Source: Glandiceps talaboti (Eukaryota; Hemichordata; Enteropneusta; Spengelidae). Taken from it: a stretch of DNA of 64,000 nt. Where the stretch lies: positions 8,889,242 through 8,953,241 of the forward strand of contig NC_135565.1 of the NCBI RefSeq assembly GCF_964340395.1, read 5' to 3'. The position numbers and the translations under genes are program-made. Shown here one piece after another: positions 1 through 11,758 of the stretch (positions within the stretch are counted from its first letter, which is position 1; each line of letters begins with the position of its first letter). Under the pieces are notes generated by a model that was given only the letters and a program-made list of their open reading frames with translations, did no database searches and was not told the origin of the DNA.

Positions 1-103
1 CAATATTTGGCTTCTGTGCATCACCACTGTATGTGAGCGGTTCACTGCCAACACATCCAGCTAGCGCTAGAAGAAACGTACAGTATACTAGGCTGGTTTC
101 CAT
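1..103 (-). CDS. signal-peptide exon of a secreted or membrane protein (partial, runs off left edge)
   Basis: On the minus strand an ATG at 103-101 in a good context (CAAGATGG) opens 34 codons that stay open to the window edge. The residues start METSLVYCTFLLALAGCVGS and continue EPLTYSGDAQKPNI. This is a classic signal peptide: a short polar start, a hydrophobic core (FLLALAG) and small residues at the likely cleavage site near GCVGS. What follows is too short to identify a domain. It is most likely exon 1 of an extracellular or membrane protein transcribed leftward. The ORF is too short for ORF lists of 60 residues or more. I see no certain promoter; AT-rich TATA-like runs lie about 150-190 bp upstream. 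Confidence 0.6.
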   Translation of the reverse strand, partial: METSLVYCTFLLALAGCVGSEPLTYSGDAQKPNI

Positions 104-1398
104 CTTGACACACCAAACCATATTACACACCTAACCCGTGCGTACGCAGCTCTGCTTTACCGAAAGACTGAGACTTGTTGACGAAACCTATATCGCTCCA
201 CTGGTCTTTGTGTACACGATTTCTTTAGTTGTTTGCATACAATGCAATGAATTATAAATCAAAAGACCGGCTGTGCTATTATAGTCATGTGAGCTTTAAC
301 ATGTGACTCATTTTGACATCACATGTTGTTTTTATTCTAAATTTCACCTCATGACTAAATCTGTTCCAGTCTCTCCAGTAATCCGATACTTAACGGCAAT
401 GATATGACATTGACTTGTACATTAGCGTCAGGCTTTATGCAAAAAATATAAAGTCAACCATAAACATACATTTCTTATTTTTCATAGTTTACGCTAAGCT
501 TTTCATAAATGTGAACAAACGAGTGATGAATTGCATAATAAGCAAAATTCGATTTAGACCAATACCCAATCTCTTGTCTTTGGTCGAATCGAAATTGATT
601 TCCATGATCAAGAGAAGGAATACAGTATTGTTTTTTTTTTGAAGTGATATTTGGCGTTCTAATTTCGCCATATACTGCCCAGTTTTGTGATTTACATTTT
701 TGCTTTACCATATAGACAATGAAAAAAGGAGAAGTGTTCTCTACTGTGGTCTCCACTGTCCATGTTTTCACCTATGTTCAGAAGTACTTGTGCGCTTTTA
801 ATCGTTTACAAAATACAAATTATCGCATAAACGCATTTTATTTTGTCACTCTGATTTCTACCGCAGTAAATTGTCCCCCTCTCCCAACAAGCGTTTTTTT
901 TTAATTCTCGTTATTGAGTATGAAACTTTGTGTTGCATATTTTTTACATAGTAAATCCCACAATTTCTGTGATATGGGTTGTGTCCCAACTCGTCGGAGA
1001 ATAAGACATAACGGCAGTGGTCGTTGCATCAGAAGTATTCTATGAATGATCGCGTCCCCGGGATGGCGTGCCTGGGCAGATGAGCCTCGTCTCACCTGTG
1101 TATTAGTCATTGGAGTCATCAATGAATTGACCGTACACGACAGCGTGGGTGGATTCCTTAATTTCAAAACCAGGCATTGTAAAGGTAATTGTCCTTGGTG
1201 AAAGGTGTAATTCACGACATACAGTATCAATGTCTATCAATCTTCTCGACTTAGTAGTCAAAAGGTCATAAGGTTAAACTTTTTGAATACGATGTCATGC
1301 TAACCACGATTTGCTAGTCATACAAATAACACTGGGAGCAATGGTCTGTATCTGTAGGACGTGATATTGCAAACGAAATGGTGAGGTCATATATATAT
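104..1398. other. intergenic stretch, no gene recognised
   Basis: This should hold the promoter and 5' region of the minus-strand signal-peptide gene. Short ORFs on both strands (for example at 415-771 and 901-1230) overlap each other, have no recognisable domain and show no convincing splice context, so I leave them out. Confidence 0.5.
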
Positions 1399-1456
1399 AT
1401 TACGCTCTGCCACTGCGGTATAGAGCACTGTCTTAGCAGATTGATACTCACCGAGT
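1399..1456 (-). repeat. 58-bp dispersed unit beside an AT microsatellite (copy 1)
   Basis: Read on the minus strand, this unit begins ACTCGGTGAGTATCAATCTG and ends with GGCAGAGCGTAATA. Two near-identical copies lie on the plus strand at 53943-54001 and 54080-54138, each next to a long (AT)n tract. The shared unit plus adjacent (AT)n suggests a mobile or satellite unit with a microsatellite core. Confidence 0.7.
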
Positions 1457-1531
1457 TACATACGCTCCTCCTCCAAGTCGAGCACTCTACTCAACCAGCT
1501 ACCAGACCCAGAATGGAACAGCCACGAACAA

Positions 1532-1533
<2 letters not shown>

Positions 1534-1630
<97 letters not shown>

Positions 1631-1655
1631 CATACATACATACATACACACACAT

Positions 1656-1717
<62 letters not shown>

Positions 1718-1718
1718 C
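1534..1718. repeat. (TA)n / (CATA)n / (CA)n compound microsatellite
   Basis: Pure TA runs flank a CATA/CACA core at about 1626-1669. Long apparent ORFs across this tract, on both strands, only translate the repeat. Confidence 0.97.
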
Positions 1719-1734
1719 CAACCCACAGATACAC

Positions 1735-2495
<761 letters not shown>

Positions 2496-2840
2496 TCAAA
2501 TTTCAACATTGAAACGTCTATATGCAGCGCTTTTAACAACTACGGCAGCATCTTCACGATACATGTCTCGAAAGGTCTTGACAAGCTGTCTGTAGTGTGT
2601 CTCCGTCACCTTTCCCTTGCTGCTAATCCATGTATCAATGACTTCCTCTGTAGGGCTGAAATGTTTACCCTGATTTCCTTCCAATGTCTTGATTGCTGTA
2701 CGACTCATTCCACACTTGTTAGCGAGTTCTCTCCAGTCATTTTTGTCGAGTCTTAGTAAATCCAGCATTTTTGATAACTTGGTCAACTCATCAAATGTAA
2801 ATGGTTCATTTCTGTCACCGTCTTCCTCACTGCGTGGCAA
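2496..2840 (-). CDS. Death-domain terminal exon
   Basis: The exon begins LPRSEEDGDRNEP and then runs through FTFDELTKLSKMLDLLRL, DKNDWRELANKCG, TAIKTLEGNQGK, FSPTEEVIDTW and a basic C-terminus ending FNVEI. The DWR signature, the following LA..CG and the late TW helix match the Death-domain family fold. The acceptor on the minus strand is TCTATAG at 2841-2847. Confidence 0.85.
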   Translation of the reverse strand: MPRSEEDGDRNEPFTFDELTKLSKMLDLLRLDKNDWRELANKCGMSRTAIKTLEGNQGKHFSPTEEVIDTWISSKGKVTETHYRQLVKTFRDMYREDAAVVVKSAAYRRFNVEI

Positions 2841-4505
2841 CTATAGAATGTGAAATGAAAATAAATTTAAACACATTCGACTTCTACTCCTTAGGTTAAT
2901 ATCAACTACTTAATATGTTACGAAGGGTGTCTGTACTATTCACATATCTACTTGTTTTTCACTGTGTGTTCAGAACAAAGCTGTACCTATATCATTTCAC
3001 GCTGGTATCTGCAAATATTTGGGGGGGGGGAGGGGGTTTCAGACCATCATATAGCCACTTTTTACATACAATTGATAACAGTGCCATCAAAGATTGACAT
3101 TGGGTAAATGGGCAATCAAGCCCGGTCTGTTGCATTAAATGTGATCCTCCCCAAATCCATTGTGCTAAAAAGTGGTCATCTCTTAAATTCACTTCTCTCT
3201 CAAACATGAACTCCTGTTAAAACAGTGAAAGGAAACATGGGTTAAAGTGCTGGCTGGGGTGAAAGGGACATGAATCTCAGAATCTCAATGGTAAGGACCT
3301 AATCCCACCAACTGCCACTACAGTTAGAAGGCATTAGTAGTCTACCACTACGGTAAATTTATATGAAGGCACTTAAGCTTCGTTAAATTAGCTAGCGGTA
3401 AAGGCTATTTTTCTCCCATTTCTTTGTTGTATAAAAAAAATCATAAAAAATGTCAGAATAAAGATATTGCAACCAACCTTGCAGGAAACATCCTTCTTGA
3501 TATGATTGTTTAAGGAGTATTATTTCTTTGCGTTTCTTTATGATTAAGGAAATATGACAAATATGAAAAATACATATTTTAATCCTTTCTTTGCATTTAT
3601 ATATTCCCTATAAAATTTTCCAACTTCTGTCGGGTTTTTTGTCGATATCTATCATCGTTTTATTAAATGAACTTGAATTTTTAAAACTTTAAATTTCGGT
3701 AACAAAAATGAGTGCTACTTTGGAGACACCTTGTTGGTGAACTATACCTGCTACGTCGAAAAACCACCGAGAGAAATTTGTTATAATCACGTTTTATCGA
3801 CCAAACAAGGTTTCATTCCATTACTTTTAAAAAAAGGGACAAAGGGTGAAAATGACGTTTTTCGTGTATTTTTAGCACTTTTCACAGGACCTCATTTGCT
3901 CGCATTCGCTGGTGTGTTTGGTATTCTGACATGTTAATACTTGTGTTTGGATCTAATTGACTGTACTGAAGGTCAGAACTCCCATAGAAAGTCTTGATAG
4001 GCATTCTGCTGACCAAATTATCCCCGATATCTTACTACACTGTTCCCCCTGTACTCCTGTGGGGCTGACTCCTTTCCTCACACCAAAACTAACAATTTAT
4101 TCACTATATGGTTTTCAGCAGAATTGCAATTGGCTGATACGTACGTTGTTATTACAGTACCACGGTGCCAATAGTGGGATATGACAGTCTTGTATTGTGT
4201 GACCGGTGGCAGCGGTGGGATACTAACATCACAACATAATGCAGAGTTAGACACTACAATGAGCCTATACCAACATATCATACCTATGTTCATTTAGCTA
4301 AAATTTCTTATGGTAACAGAAACGATATATGCAAGGTCACTGATCGTTCGCTTACATTTTTTTTTCTATTTTCATCTCCTTTCCCTGCTCCTTTTGTGGT
4401 CTGATTAGATTGACCAACGCTAGATCCATCGCTGTTAATATTGAGATTCAAACTACCGGTTCCGATAGTGATGTTAGATATTGTTACTTGGCGACTGTCT
4501 GTCAT
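2496..4505 (-). CDS. two-exon death-domain adaptor-like protein (164 aa)
   Basis: Exons on the minus strand: 4505-4356 (50 codons from ATG to a GTAAGC donor) and 2840-2496 (CTATAG acceptor, 114 codons plus TGA). Both boundaries are phase 0, so the frame runs through. Exon 2 is a Death domain: it has the LDKNDWRELANKCGMS core (the W of the conserved DWR motif), an acidic/basic helix pattern, TWISSKGKVTETHYRQLVKT and a C-terminal basic tail. Death domains are six-helix bundles that assemble signalling complexes with other Death domains. Exon 1 is rich in Ser, Thr, Asn and Gly with alternating hydrophobics (VTISNITIGTGSLNLNIN), like a short amyloid or RHIM-type patch. No signal peptide, so probably cytoplasmic. 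The Death domain resembles that of the 16622-29150 gene (both DxNDWR...C.., both ending AYxRRF). Further small exons in the 1.5-kb intron cannot be excluded. Confidence 0.7.
2841..4355 (-). other. intron of the minus-strand death-domain gene
   Basis: GTAAGC donor at 4355 and TATAG acceptor at 2841. It contains a short G-run at 3019-3036. Small ORFs inside have no domain. A minus-strand ORF at 2992-3207 is Pro-rich only because it reads the G-run. Confidence 0.6.
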
Positions 4506-5380
4506 CGTTTTACTCACAGTCTCTATATTTTGCTTGACACCTTGAAATAATGATACGATTTGAATTAGTTCTGGTCATTATAGTGAAGTTACCTTATTGG
4601 AAACTGTTTTTTGAAGCGTCGACGTAGGTCTGGTCATGTTTTGCTTTTTGTCATCAATGTCGCTTTTATAGCCTTACCAGTAGTCGTAATACGGGATTGT
4701 TATTGTTCCCACTGCTGTTGCTATTGTTGTGGTCACATACATAGCACAATCATTTGAACGGTCATTGGTCAAATTGACAAAAATATATTTGCCTTTGTAT
4801 GATCATTATCGTCACCAAAGCAAAACAAAAGCAGCCAGCATAGATGAAGGTGAACATAACTCTACTTACGTATAGGCACATGCGTTTCGTTTATACGGAA
4901 TCGTGAATTTTAGCGTGGAGGAAAGAAGTGAACAGACGTATTCACGAGAGTATCGAAGTCACGCGTGAATTGGCGTGATCCCTAGCGAGAGCGCCTTGAC
5001 CGATGGTGCTTCCCGCGTTTTGACCACGTGTTCTTCAATATAAGGTGACGAGTTTACGTATGTCTAGCCGAACACATGTCCGAAGATACCCGATCTCCAA
5101 GTATCTAAGCCCCTGAGTTCTCGAAAAGGTAACATTTTAACGATTGCCATGCACTTTGTTTGCGTTTTAAGATAATATAATCGATTTTTTTATAGCTTCA
5201 AACCGAATTTTTAATATTTATGTGTGAATGAATGATCGACTGCATGGAGTGCCATAGCTTCGGATTTTATGTGTATACTTCGGCTTTTCGATGTTGTGCG
5301 GGGTGTGATTGATTGGTGCCCTACTGTTCCCATGGTCACGACGTCTGTCAGCTGACCGGCAAGGCGCTAAATACGATTTT
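4506..5380. other. intergenic region between divergent genes
   Basis: This separates the minus-strand death-domain gene from the plus-strand RAG1-like gene, so it may hold both promoters. A clean donor-like GAAAAG|GTAACA at about 5128 may end a noncoding 5' exon of the RAG1-like gene. I could not find terminal inverted repeats of a transposon here by eye. Confidence 0.4.
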
Positions 5381-6481
5381 ATGTTGTTTATTGCCAAAAT
5401 GTCGTCAGCTTATAATTTTCAGTACCATCAAAGTTTGATCTTAAATCGTTGCCGGATTTGTGCTGGTAAATTTCACAGCACAAGTTATTTATGTGAAGAT
5501 TATTCTGTTGATATAAATTTATGTTTTTCCGTTGACATCGTCCGTGATGAAACAAGTATTCATCCTACAAGGATTTGTAAAGACTGTAAGCGCAGCCTTG
5601 ACACTAGTAAAACAAAAAGGAGGGAAGCTGGGCAGAAGTTATCGACCAGGGACAGAGGCATATAATTGGGAAAGACATCCAAGGACTGGCAGTTGTCCAA
5701 TTTGTACAACACTGAGTAGGGCAGGTAGAAAGAGAAAACTGACCAAAAACAGGGGCAGTAAACAGCAGCCAGGTACAGCTTTATCAACTGGATTACTTAA
5801 TATTAGTCACGGTGCAGGTGAGCGTGGGTCAACGCCAGAAGACAATGACCTACTGGATATGGTGAGAAGGAAATCTGGTAACAACTTAGGGTGTCATGTT
5901 AACCTAAGTAAAGACAGATTTCCTTTGTTGAACCAAGACCTAGATATCGAGTGCCCTAAAGGTAAGGATGTGGTCAACCGCGATGCGTCCAGTTGCAGGG
6001 TGAGGGTCCACACATGTTTTGCTGTGAATGTTTGTGTGAATGGCCGTCTGTTTCCAGTACTTGCTCTGTCTGCCGGGTCTAAATCGATGTCAGTAGTTTA
6101 TTGTCTGTCCCCCTCCCATTTTCCAAACTAATGGGGGACCAGCTAGTTGTATGTGACAACGTCATTAATGGATGTGCGGCGACCATTAAGTTAGGAGACT
6201 TACATATGCACATGAACAATTGTAAGTTCACACCTATAAGTCATGATCACTACTACTGTAAATACAAACCAAAGACAAAGGAAAAGAAGCAAGAAGAGTC
6301 TGTACAACAGTCAAATCCAGCATGTGCAGTACAGCAGTCACCAATAGACAGTATCATGGTTGTGAAAGACAACATGGAGGAGCTGTCTGGTCTTAGACAG
6401 TTCGAGGAACTGTCGACAGCCATAGTAAAATACAAGCTTCGCACTGAAGGCAACACTGTTAAATTCAAAACAAAAGGCCAG
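5381..6481 (+). pseudogene. RAG1-type N-terminal zinc-binding, RING and zinc-finger exon, with three lesions
   Basis: ATGs at 5381 and 5399 (gccaaaATGtcg) open the frame. CRICAGKFHS and IHPTRICKDCKRSLD match the RAG1 N-terminal Cys/His module. The frame must shift near 5640-5665 to reach NWERHPRTGSCPICTTLSR, which is like the W.PH...C.IC segment of RAG1. The RING first cysteine is at 5952. The rest (HMFCCECLCEW and STCSVCRV, 6011-6079) is only read after a second shift near 6005. A TAA at 6080 follows CRV directly. The same frame then continues to DQLVVCDNVINGC and HMHMNNC, the zinc finger that follows the RING in RAG1. The exon ends KTKGQ|GTAAGT at 6481. Confidence 0.75.
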
Positions 6482-6757
6482 GTAAGTTCTTTGTTCTTAT
6501 ATTCTAGTTTGTTCTTGCAATGATGAGGGGAGAATTAGTTTTGAACTTCTTCACTGAAAGTTGTTGCTGTATATTGAGAATGTTGTGAAGTTTTGTCATG
6601 CTAAGTGCATCAGTGATATCCATTTGTTACTGAATATATCAAATATGTCATTGGTGACTGTACATTGTTTTACCCATACCCTTGATATAATGTTTCAAAA
6701 ATTTTTTTTTCGGTAAAATAAACAAATATCGTAATTCTTTATTTTTATTTTACCCAG

Positions 6758-7037
6758 CCAATTGTAATGACAAAGACAAAAAAAATCGAGGAAATCCAGC
6801 TCTGAGTGTTCTAAAAGAACATTAAGTGGCCGCTCCAAGATGATAACAGAAGTTCGTCAGAGTATAAGTGGTGAAGGTGATGCAACAACTCATCAGGCTG
6901 TGGCAGAAATGCATCGGATGAGTGCACAGGAAAGAAATTCTTTGTTGAGGTCTGTTGGCTAATGTTCAGCCTGGGGCAGGTGTGCTGTTAAAGGCAGGCA
7001 CTGGTGCAACATGGTCAAGCTTGCGCAAAGTCAGGAG
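6758..7037 (+). pseudogene. RAG1-like transposase exon 2, frameshifted
   Basis: Acceptor TACCCAG at 6757. The basic linker (KKSRKSSSECSKRTLSGRS) and helical stretch (QAVAEMHRMSAQERNSLLRS) read in one frame until TAA at about 6960. The frame +1 then gives ANVQPGAGVLLKAGTGATWS and SLRKVRR up to a GTATAT donor. The motif W..LRK.RR precedes the core in related transposases. The shift is a third probable frameshift mutation. Confidence 0.6.
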
Positions 7038-7459
7038 GTATATTGTATATCTACATGTATAGCTATTATGTGTCTTGTTTATCAATAGTTCCTTACACTT
7101 TCAGATATGTTTTGTTTCTTTTCAAAATTTGTCATGGTTTGTCTATTGCCAGTACAATAATATATAATAGTTTTTTTGAAGTGTCAATGTTGTGCTCAGA
7201 AAGAGAAACATTTGAATGTGCCATGAAATAGTTGATTAGTGCAAGACATTTTGTCATATATTAATTTCTACTAATTTATTACCTTCCTGTTGGTTTATCA
7301 CAAGAGGGACATATGTATTTGACTGCATAATACCTGCATAACTGCAGAAGTTTGTCTAGAAATTGTTTGTGTGAAGCAAACGGATTAACTTTGAAATTGT
7401 CAAGATTTTGTTGTTGTTGTTGTTTTCTATTTTGTATCCATTATTTCATTTCATTCTAG

Positions 7460-7690
7460 ATGACTCAGGCAATGGAATATAACCATTGATAGTGAAAAGA
7501 AAGATAGAAAACGGGCAAAAGAGCTACAGTTTGTTCTTCAAGCTCAAAACCTCACTTTCACTTTCACTGTGAAAGGAAGTGATGGCACCAGATTGCGAGA
7601 ATTGAGAATGGTTCCTTGTGTCGCCGTGTCTGATCTGACAAATACAGTCATAAGAAGACTGAATGATCTTGAGAGATATCAAAATATTAA
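7460..7690 (+). pseudogene. RAG1-like transposase exon 3 (pre-core), interrupted at its 3' side by a LINE
   Basis: Pyrimidine tract and CTAG acceptor at 7458-7459, or a CTCAG a few bases later. The frame gives NITIDSEKKDRKRAKELQFV, FTVKGSDGTRLRELRMVPCV and SDLTNTVIRRLNDLERYQ. No good donor is visible before the minus-strand LINE remnant begins near 7700, so the original exon end may have been lost. Confidence 0.6.
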
Positions 7691-7699
7691 ATTTGGATA

Positions 7700-9310
7700 T
7701 TTTTTCACTTATTTTCAGCTTATATACCAGTGCTAAGGAGGCAGCTACTACTTTTTTGAGTGGTGACTAATGAATCTCTTTCTCTTTCAGTTTGAAGTAC
7801 TGTCATATTGCTGTTAGAGTGCTGGGAGAATGAATAGGTATATGTAACTCTCATATCAAGTGGTATACTATTCCACAGTTTTGAGCCTGCATACATCACG
7901 GTAAATTGCCCTGTCCTATGTTTAGCTTTTGGGATATACAAGTCATTCCTAATACTTTGTCGAGTTGTGTATGCGTGATTAACCGGGATAAAAAAGTCTT
8001 CGAAAACTTGGGGTGTATTCCTATGAAGTACGTCATATACAAATATTGCTAACTGTAATTTATGTTGCTGGTAAATGTTTAAAATACCTAGTTTATCGAA
8101 TAATGGTTCTGTTGGTGCAGTCCAGTCACTATATGTGATAATACGCATGACACGTTTTTGAATTAGAAAAAGGTCATTTAAATACGTGGGGTATGTACTA
8201 CCCCACACTTCAAGCCCATAGATAATGTGTGGGTGAACAAGAGTATTATAAAGCATGACGAAGATTTGCTGTGGTAAGACAGCTCGAAGTCGGAGAAATA
8301 CACCAGTTTATTTGCTGATCTTTGTTTTAACATATACTATGTGCTGTTTCCAGGAAAGAAATTTAACAATAATAACTCCAACAAAAGATGTACTATTACC
8401 TTCTTGTAAAACCGATTGTTTTAGAGTTAACATTCCAGTAGCCACCATTTCTTTTCTAATATTTTTCATAATGAGATAATTGGTTTTGCCAGAATTGATT
8501 GTGAACTTATTTGCATCACACCAGTTGAGGACGTTTTGCAGTTGATTACTTATAGAAGTTAGATTGATTATGTTGCTTTTATTTTTAATTGTGTGAAACA
8601 AATTAGAATCGTCCGCATACAACCTGAATTCAAAAATAATTGATGACAGTGTGATGTCATTGATGTAGATAAGAAAAAGCGTTGGTCCCAAAATGGAGCC
8701 CTGGGGGACACAACATGTGATTAACCTCTTAGGTGAATTAACTCCTTTAATAGTAACAAACTGGTACCTAGAGGTAAGATAATTTCTTAACCAATTCAGT
8801 GGCAAACCCCTTATCCAATAGTATTCGAGTTTTGACATAAGTATACTGTGGTTGATTGTATCGAATGCTTTCGAAAAATCTACAAATAAGCCAACGGTTG
8901 TGTTACCCTTATCAAGTTCGTCCATTAGATATTGGGCAAGGATAATTAATGACATTTTTGTACTGTGTGGTTTCGGAAGCCGTACTGGTGTTGATAGAAT
9001 AGATTATTGTTTTCAATAAAGCTTAAAATTTGCTTATTAACAATTTTCTAAAATATTTTGCTGAGTAGGGGCAGTATAGAAATGGGTCTATAATTACCCG
9101 TTAGTTCTGAGTTTCCTTTTTATAGATGGGCACAACACGAGCTGTTATCAGGCCATCTGAAAATTTACCTTTCATAAAAGACAAATTGATAATATGACAT
9201 AATGGTTTGGATATTTCCTTTGCAGAATCTTTTACCAGTTTCACATTTACATTGTCATAGCCAGTCGCCTTGCTGCTATCCATTGACGATAACATGAGTT
9301 TGACTTCTAT
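7700..9310 (-). mobile_element. decayed non-LTR retrotransposon, reverse-transcriptase part (Jockey/CR1-like group)
   Basis: On the minus strand, fragments at 9295-9101, 8955-8308 and 8256-7720 are consecutive parts of one reverse transcriptase. SSMDSSKATGYDNVNVKLVK and ITARVVPIYKK form the upstream RT region. LFVDFSKAFDTINHSILMSK, VPQGSILGPTLFLIYINDI and RLYADDSNLFHT are the RT core with its YADD catalytic box. The C-terminal part reads LVHPHIIYGLEVWGSTYP and QKRVMRIITYSDW. Frames change at about 9100, 8955 and 8300, so it is dead. No endonuclease domain is visible, so it is 5'-truncated. It sits inside the RAG1-like gene. Exact clade uncertain. Confidence 0.9.
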
Positions 9311-9314
9311 TCTA

Positions 9315-10660
9315 CTCTATCAGTGCAGTGTACTCATACAACAATACCTACCACTCACACATTGTACTCTGTCAGTACAGTGTACTCATACATCAATACC
9401 TACCACTAAAATACTGTACTCTATCAGTACAGTGTACTCATACACCAATACCTACAACTCACACATTGTACTCTGCCAGTACAGTGTACTCATACTACCA
9501 ATACCTACCACTCACATACTGTACTCTATCAGTACAGTGTACTCATACATCAATACCTACCACTCACACATTGTACTCTGCCAGTAGTGTACTCATACAA
9601 CAATACCTACCACTCACACATTGTACTCTGTCAGTACAGTGTACTCATACATCAATACCTACCACTAAAATACTGTACTCTATCAGTACAGTGTACTCAT
9701 ACACCAATACCTACAACTCACACATTGTACTCTGCCAGTACAGTGTACTCATACACCAATACCTACAACTCCCACATTGTACTCTGTCAGTACAGTGTAC
9801 TCATACATCAATACCTACCACTCACACATTGTACTCTGTCAGTGCAGTGTACTCATACATCAATACCTACCACTAAAATACTGTACTCTGTCAGTACAGT
9901 GTACTCATACATCAATACCTACCACTCACACATTGTACTCTGTCAGTACAGTGTACTCATACATCAATACCTACCACTAAAATACTGTACTCTATCAGTA
10001 CAGTGTACTCATACACCAATACCTACCATTCACACATTGTACTCTGCCAGTACAGTGTACTCATACTACCAATACCTACCACTCACATACTGTACTCTGT
10101 TAGTGCAGTGTACTCATACTACCAATACCTACCACTCACATACTGTACTCTGTCAGTACAGTGTACTCATACACCAATACCTACCACTCACATACTGCAC
10201 TCTGTCAGTGCACTGTACTCATACACCAATAGCTACCACTCACACATTGTATTCTGTCAGTACAGTATACTCATATACCAATACCTACCACTCACACATT
10301 GTACTCTGTCAGTACAGTGTACTCATACAACCAATACCTACCACTCACATACTGTACTCTGCCAGTAGTGTACTCATACTACCAATGCCTACCACTCACA
10401 CATTGTACTCTGCCAGTACAATGTACTTATACTACCAATACCTACCACTCACACATTGTACTCTGCCAGTACAGTGTACTCATACAAGCAATACCTTCCA
10501 CTCACACATTGTACTCTGTGAGTACAGTGTACTCATACTACCAATACCTACCACTCACACATTGTACTCTGTCAGTACATTGTACTCATATACCAATACC
10601 TACCACTCACACATTGTAATTTGTTAGTGCTATGTACTCATACAACCAATACCTACCATT
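9315..10660 (+). repeat. 52-bp minisatellite, about 26 copies
   Basis: The unit contains CAGTACAGTGTACTCATAC, AATACCTACCACTCACACAT and TGTACTCTGT. Starts at 9321 and 9373 give the 52-bp period. Variants differ at a few positions (ACATCAATA, ACCAATA and ACTACCAATA; CACACATTG and TAAAATACTG). Because 52 is not a multiple of 3 and the unit has few stop codons, all forward frames stay open for long stretches (up to 346 codons). These are not genes. The array abuts the LINE remnant and lies inside the RAG1-like gene. Confidence 0.97.
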
Positions 10661-10751
10661 TACTGACTACTCTGTGTTACCATAAAGTTTGGATCTAGAT
10701 ATAAGCTCTACCATTTGCATAGCATAAACCATTATCACTTCCTTCTTACAG

Positions 10752-11189
10752 AACCAGTAAGCTTGTATCTCACAGTATCATCCCATCAACTCAGGTGTGG
10801 GTGAAGATAGGGGGTGACCATGGAAGAGAAAGTATGAAATCTGCGTTCCAGATTTTGAATGTGTCTGAGCCCAACAGCTGTGATAACACAGTTGTCTGGA
10901 ATTTGTTCCAAGCTAAAGACACAGACAAGAACCTTCACACAGCAATGCAACTGAATAGAGACCAAGTCAATTTACTTGATGGTCATGAATGGAAGTAGGT
11001 TTATTTTATATGTACTTTGCTATAATGTGATCTCCTTATTTCAGATTTATTGCCTGCTGTCTTTTGCACTCAATAATCACTACATTAACCAACATAAGTT
11101 TATATCACCCAGGGAGAAACCACTTGTGGTCTTGATAGTTGGGGATTATGAGTATCTCCTGAAGATCTATGGATTATCTGGCCCAAGTG
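10752..11189 (+). CDS. transposase core exons 4-5 (first and second catalytic Asp)
   Basis: Exon 10752-10994 reads SIIPSTQVWVKIGGDHGR, SAFQILNVSEPNSCDNT and NLHTAMQLNRDQVNLLDGHE. Exon 11113-11189 reads EKPLVVLIVGDYEYLLKIYG then LSGPSG. The junction restores Lys (AA|G), so the phase fits. The GGD and VGDYE aspartates are candidates for the first two DDE acids; the spacing GD.E.L....GLSG..G before a C..C knuckle parallels the D708 region of RAG1. Confidence 0.7.
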
Positions 11190-11758
11190 GTATGTGACCA
11201 TATACATGATATACATTGTATTTAAAACCATAATATTGCTCTCAAGCAGCCAGCAATATCACATGACTGTCTCAAACAAACATGCTGTCCCAAATCAGAG
11301 TACATATAATTTTGTGGTCATATCTGGCCATATTCAATGACAGCAGTCCATAATGTATTGGAAAGAAAACAATTTTTGTTTTTAAAGTTCCTCGTTCTGG
11401 TATTCCGTGGGTTTCAGCTTCATAAATTAGTCATATTATTCCACTGAAACAACACAGTAACCATCCGTTGGAGTATCATTTATATATACTATATTTCTTC
11501 ATCTCAACATCTAACAATCTCAATTGTAGCCTCACAATTTTAAGGAGTCGTCTGTTATGACAACATGAGTTCAGAGCAATATATCACCTTCACATTGATA
11601 ACAAATATAGGCAACTTATTAATTTGTAGAATGCTCTTTCAGATGTTCAGCATATGGATATCAGATCACCAAATATTGTTTGTTAATTTTCATTGCAGTG
11701 ACACCAGCAGTATCTACATTTAACCTAACCCCCCCCCCCCCCTATGTTTTATTGATAG

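Noticed and set aside
2992-3207. Minus-strand ORF ending in Pro-rich sequence
   Set aside because: Lies in the intron and the Pro-run comes from a G-homopolymer.
9270-10627. Overlapping long ORFs (up to 346 aa) in three plus frames
   Set aside because: All translate the 52-bp minisatellite; no domain and no codon bias.
9315-10660. Possible CRISPR array
   Set aside because: Units are contiguous 52-bp tandem repeats with no variable spacers, and the genome is eukaryotic.
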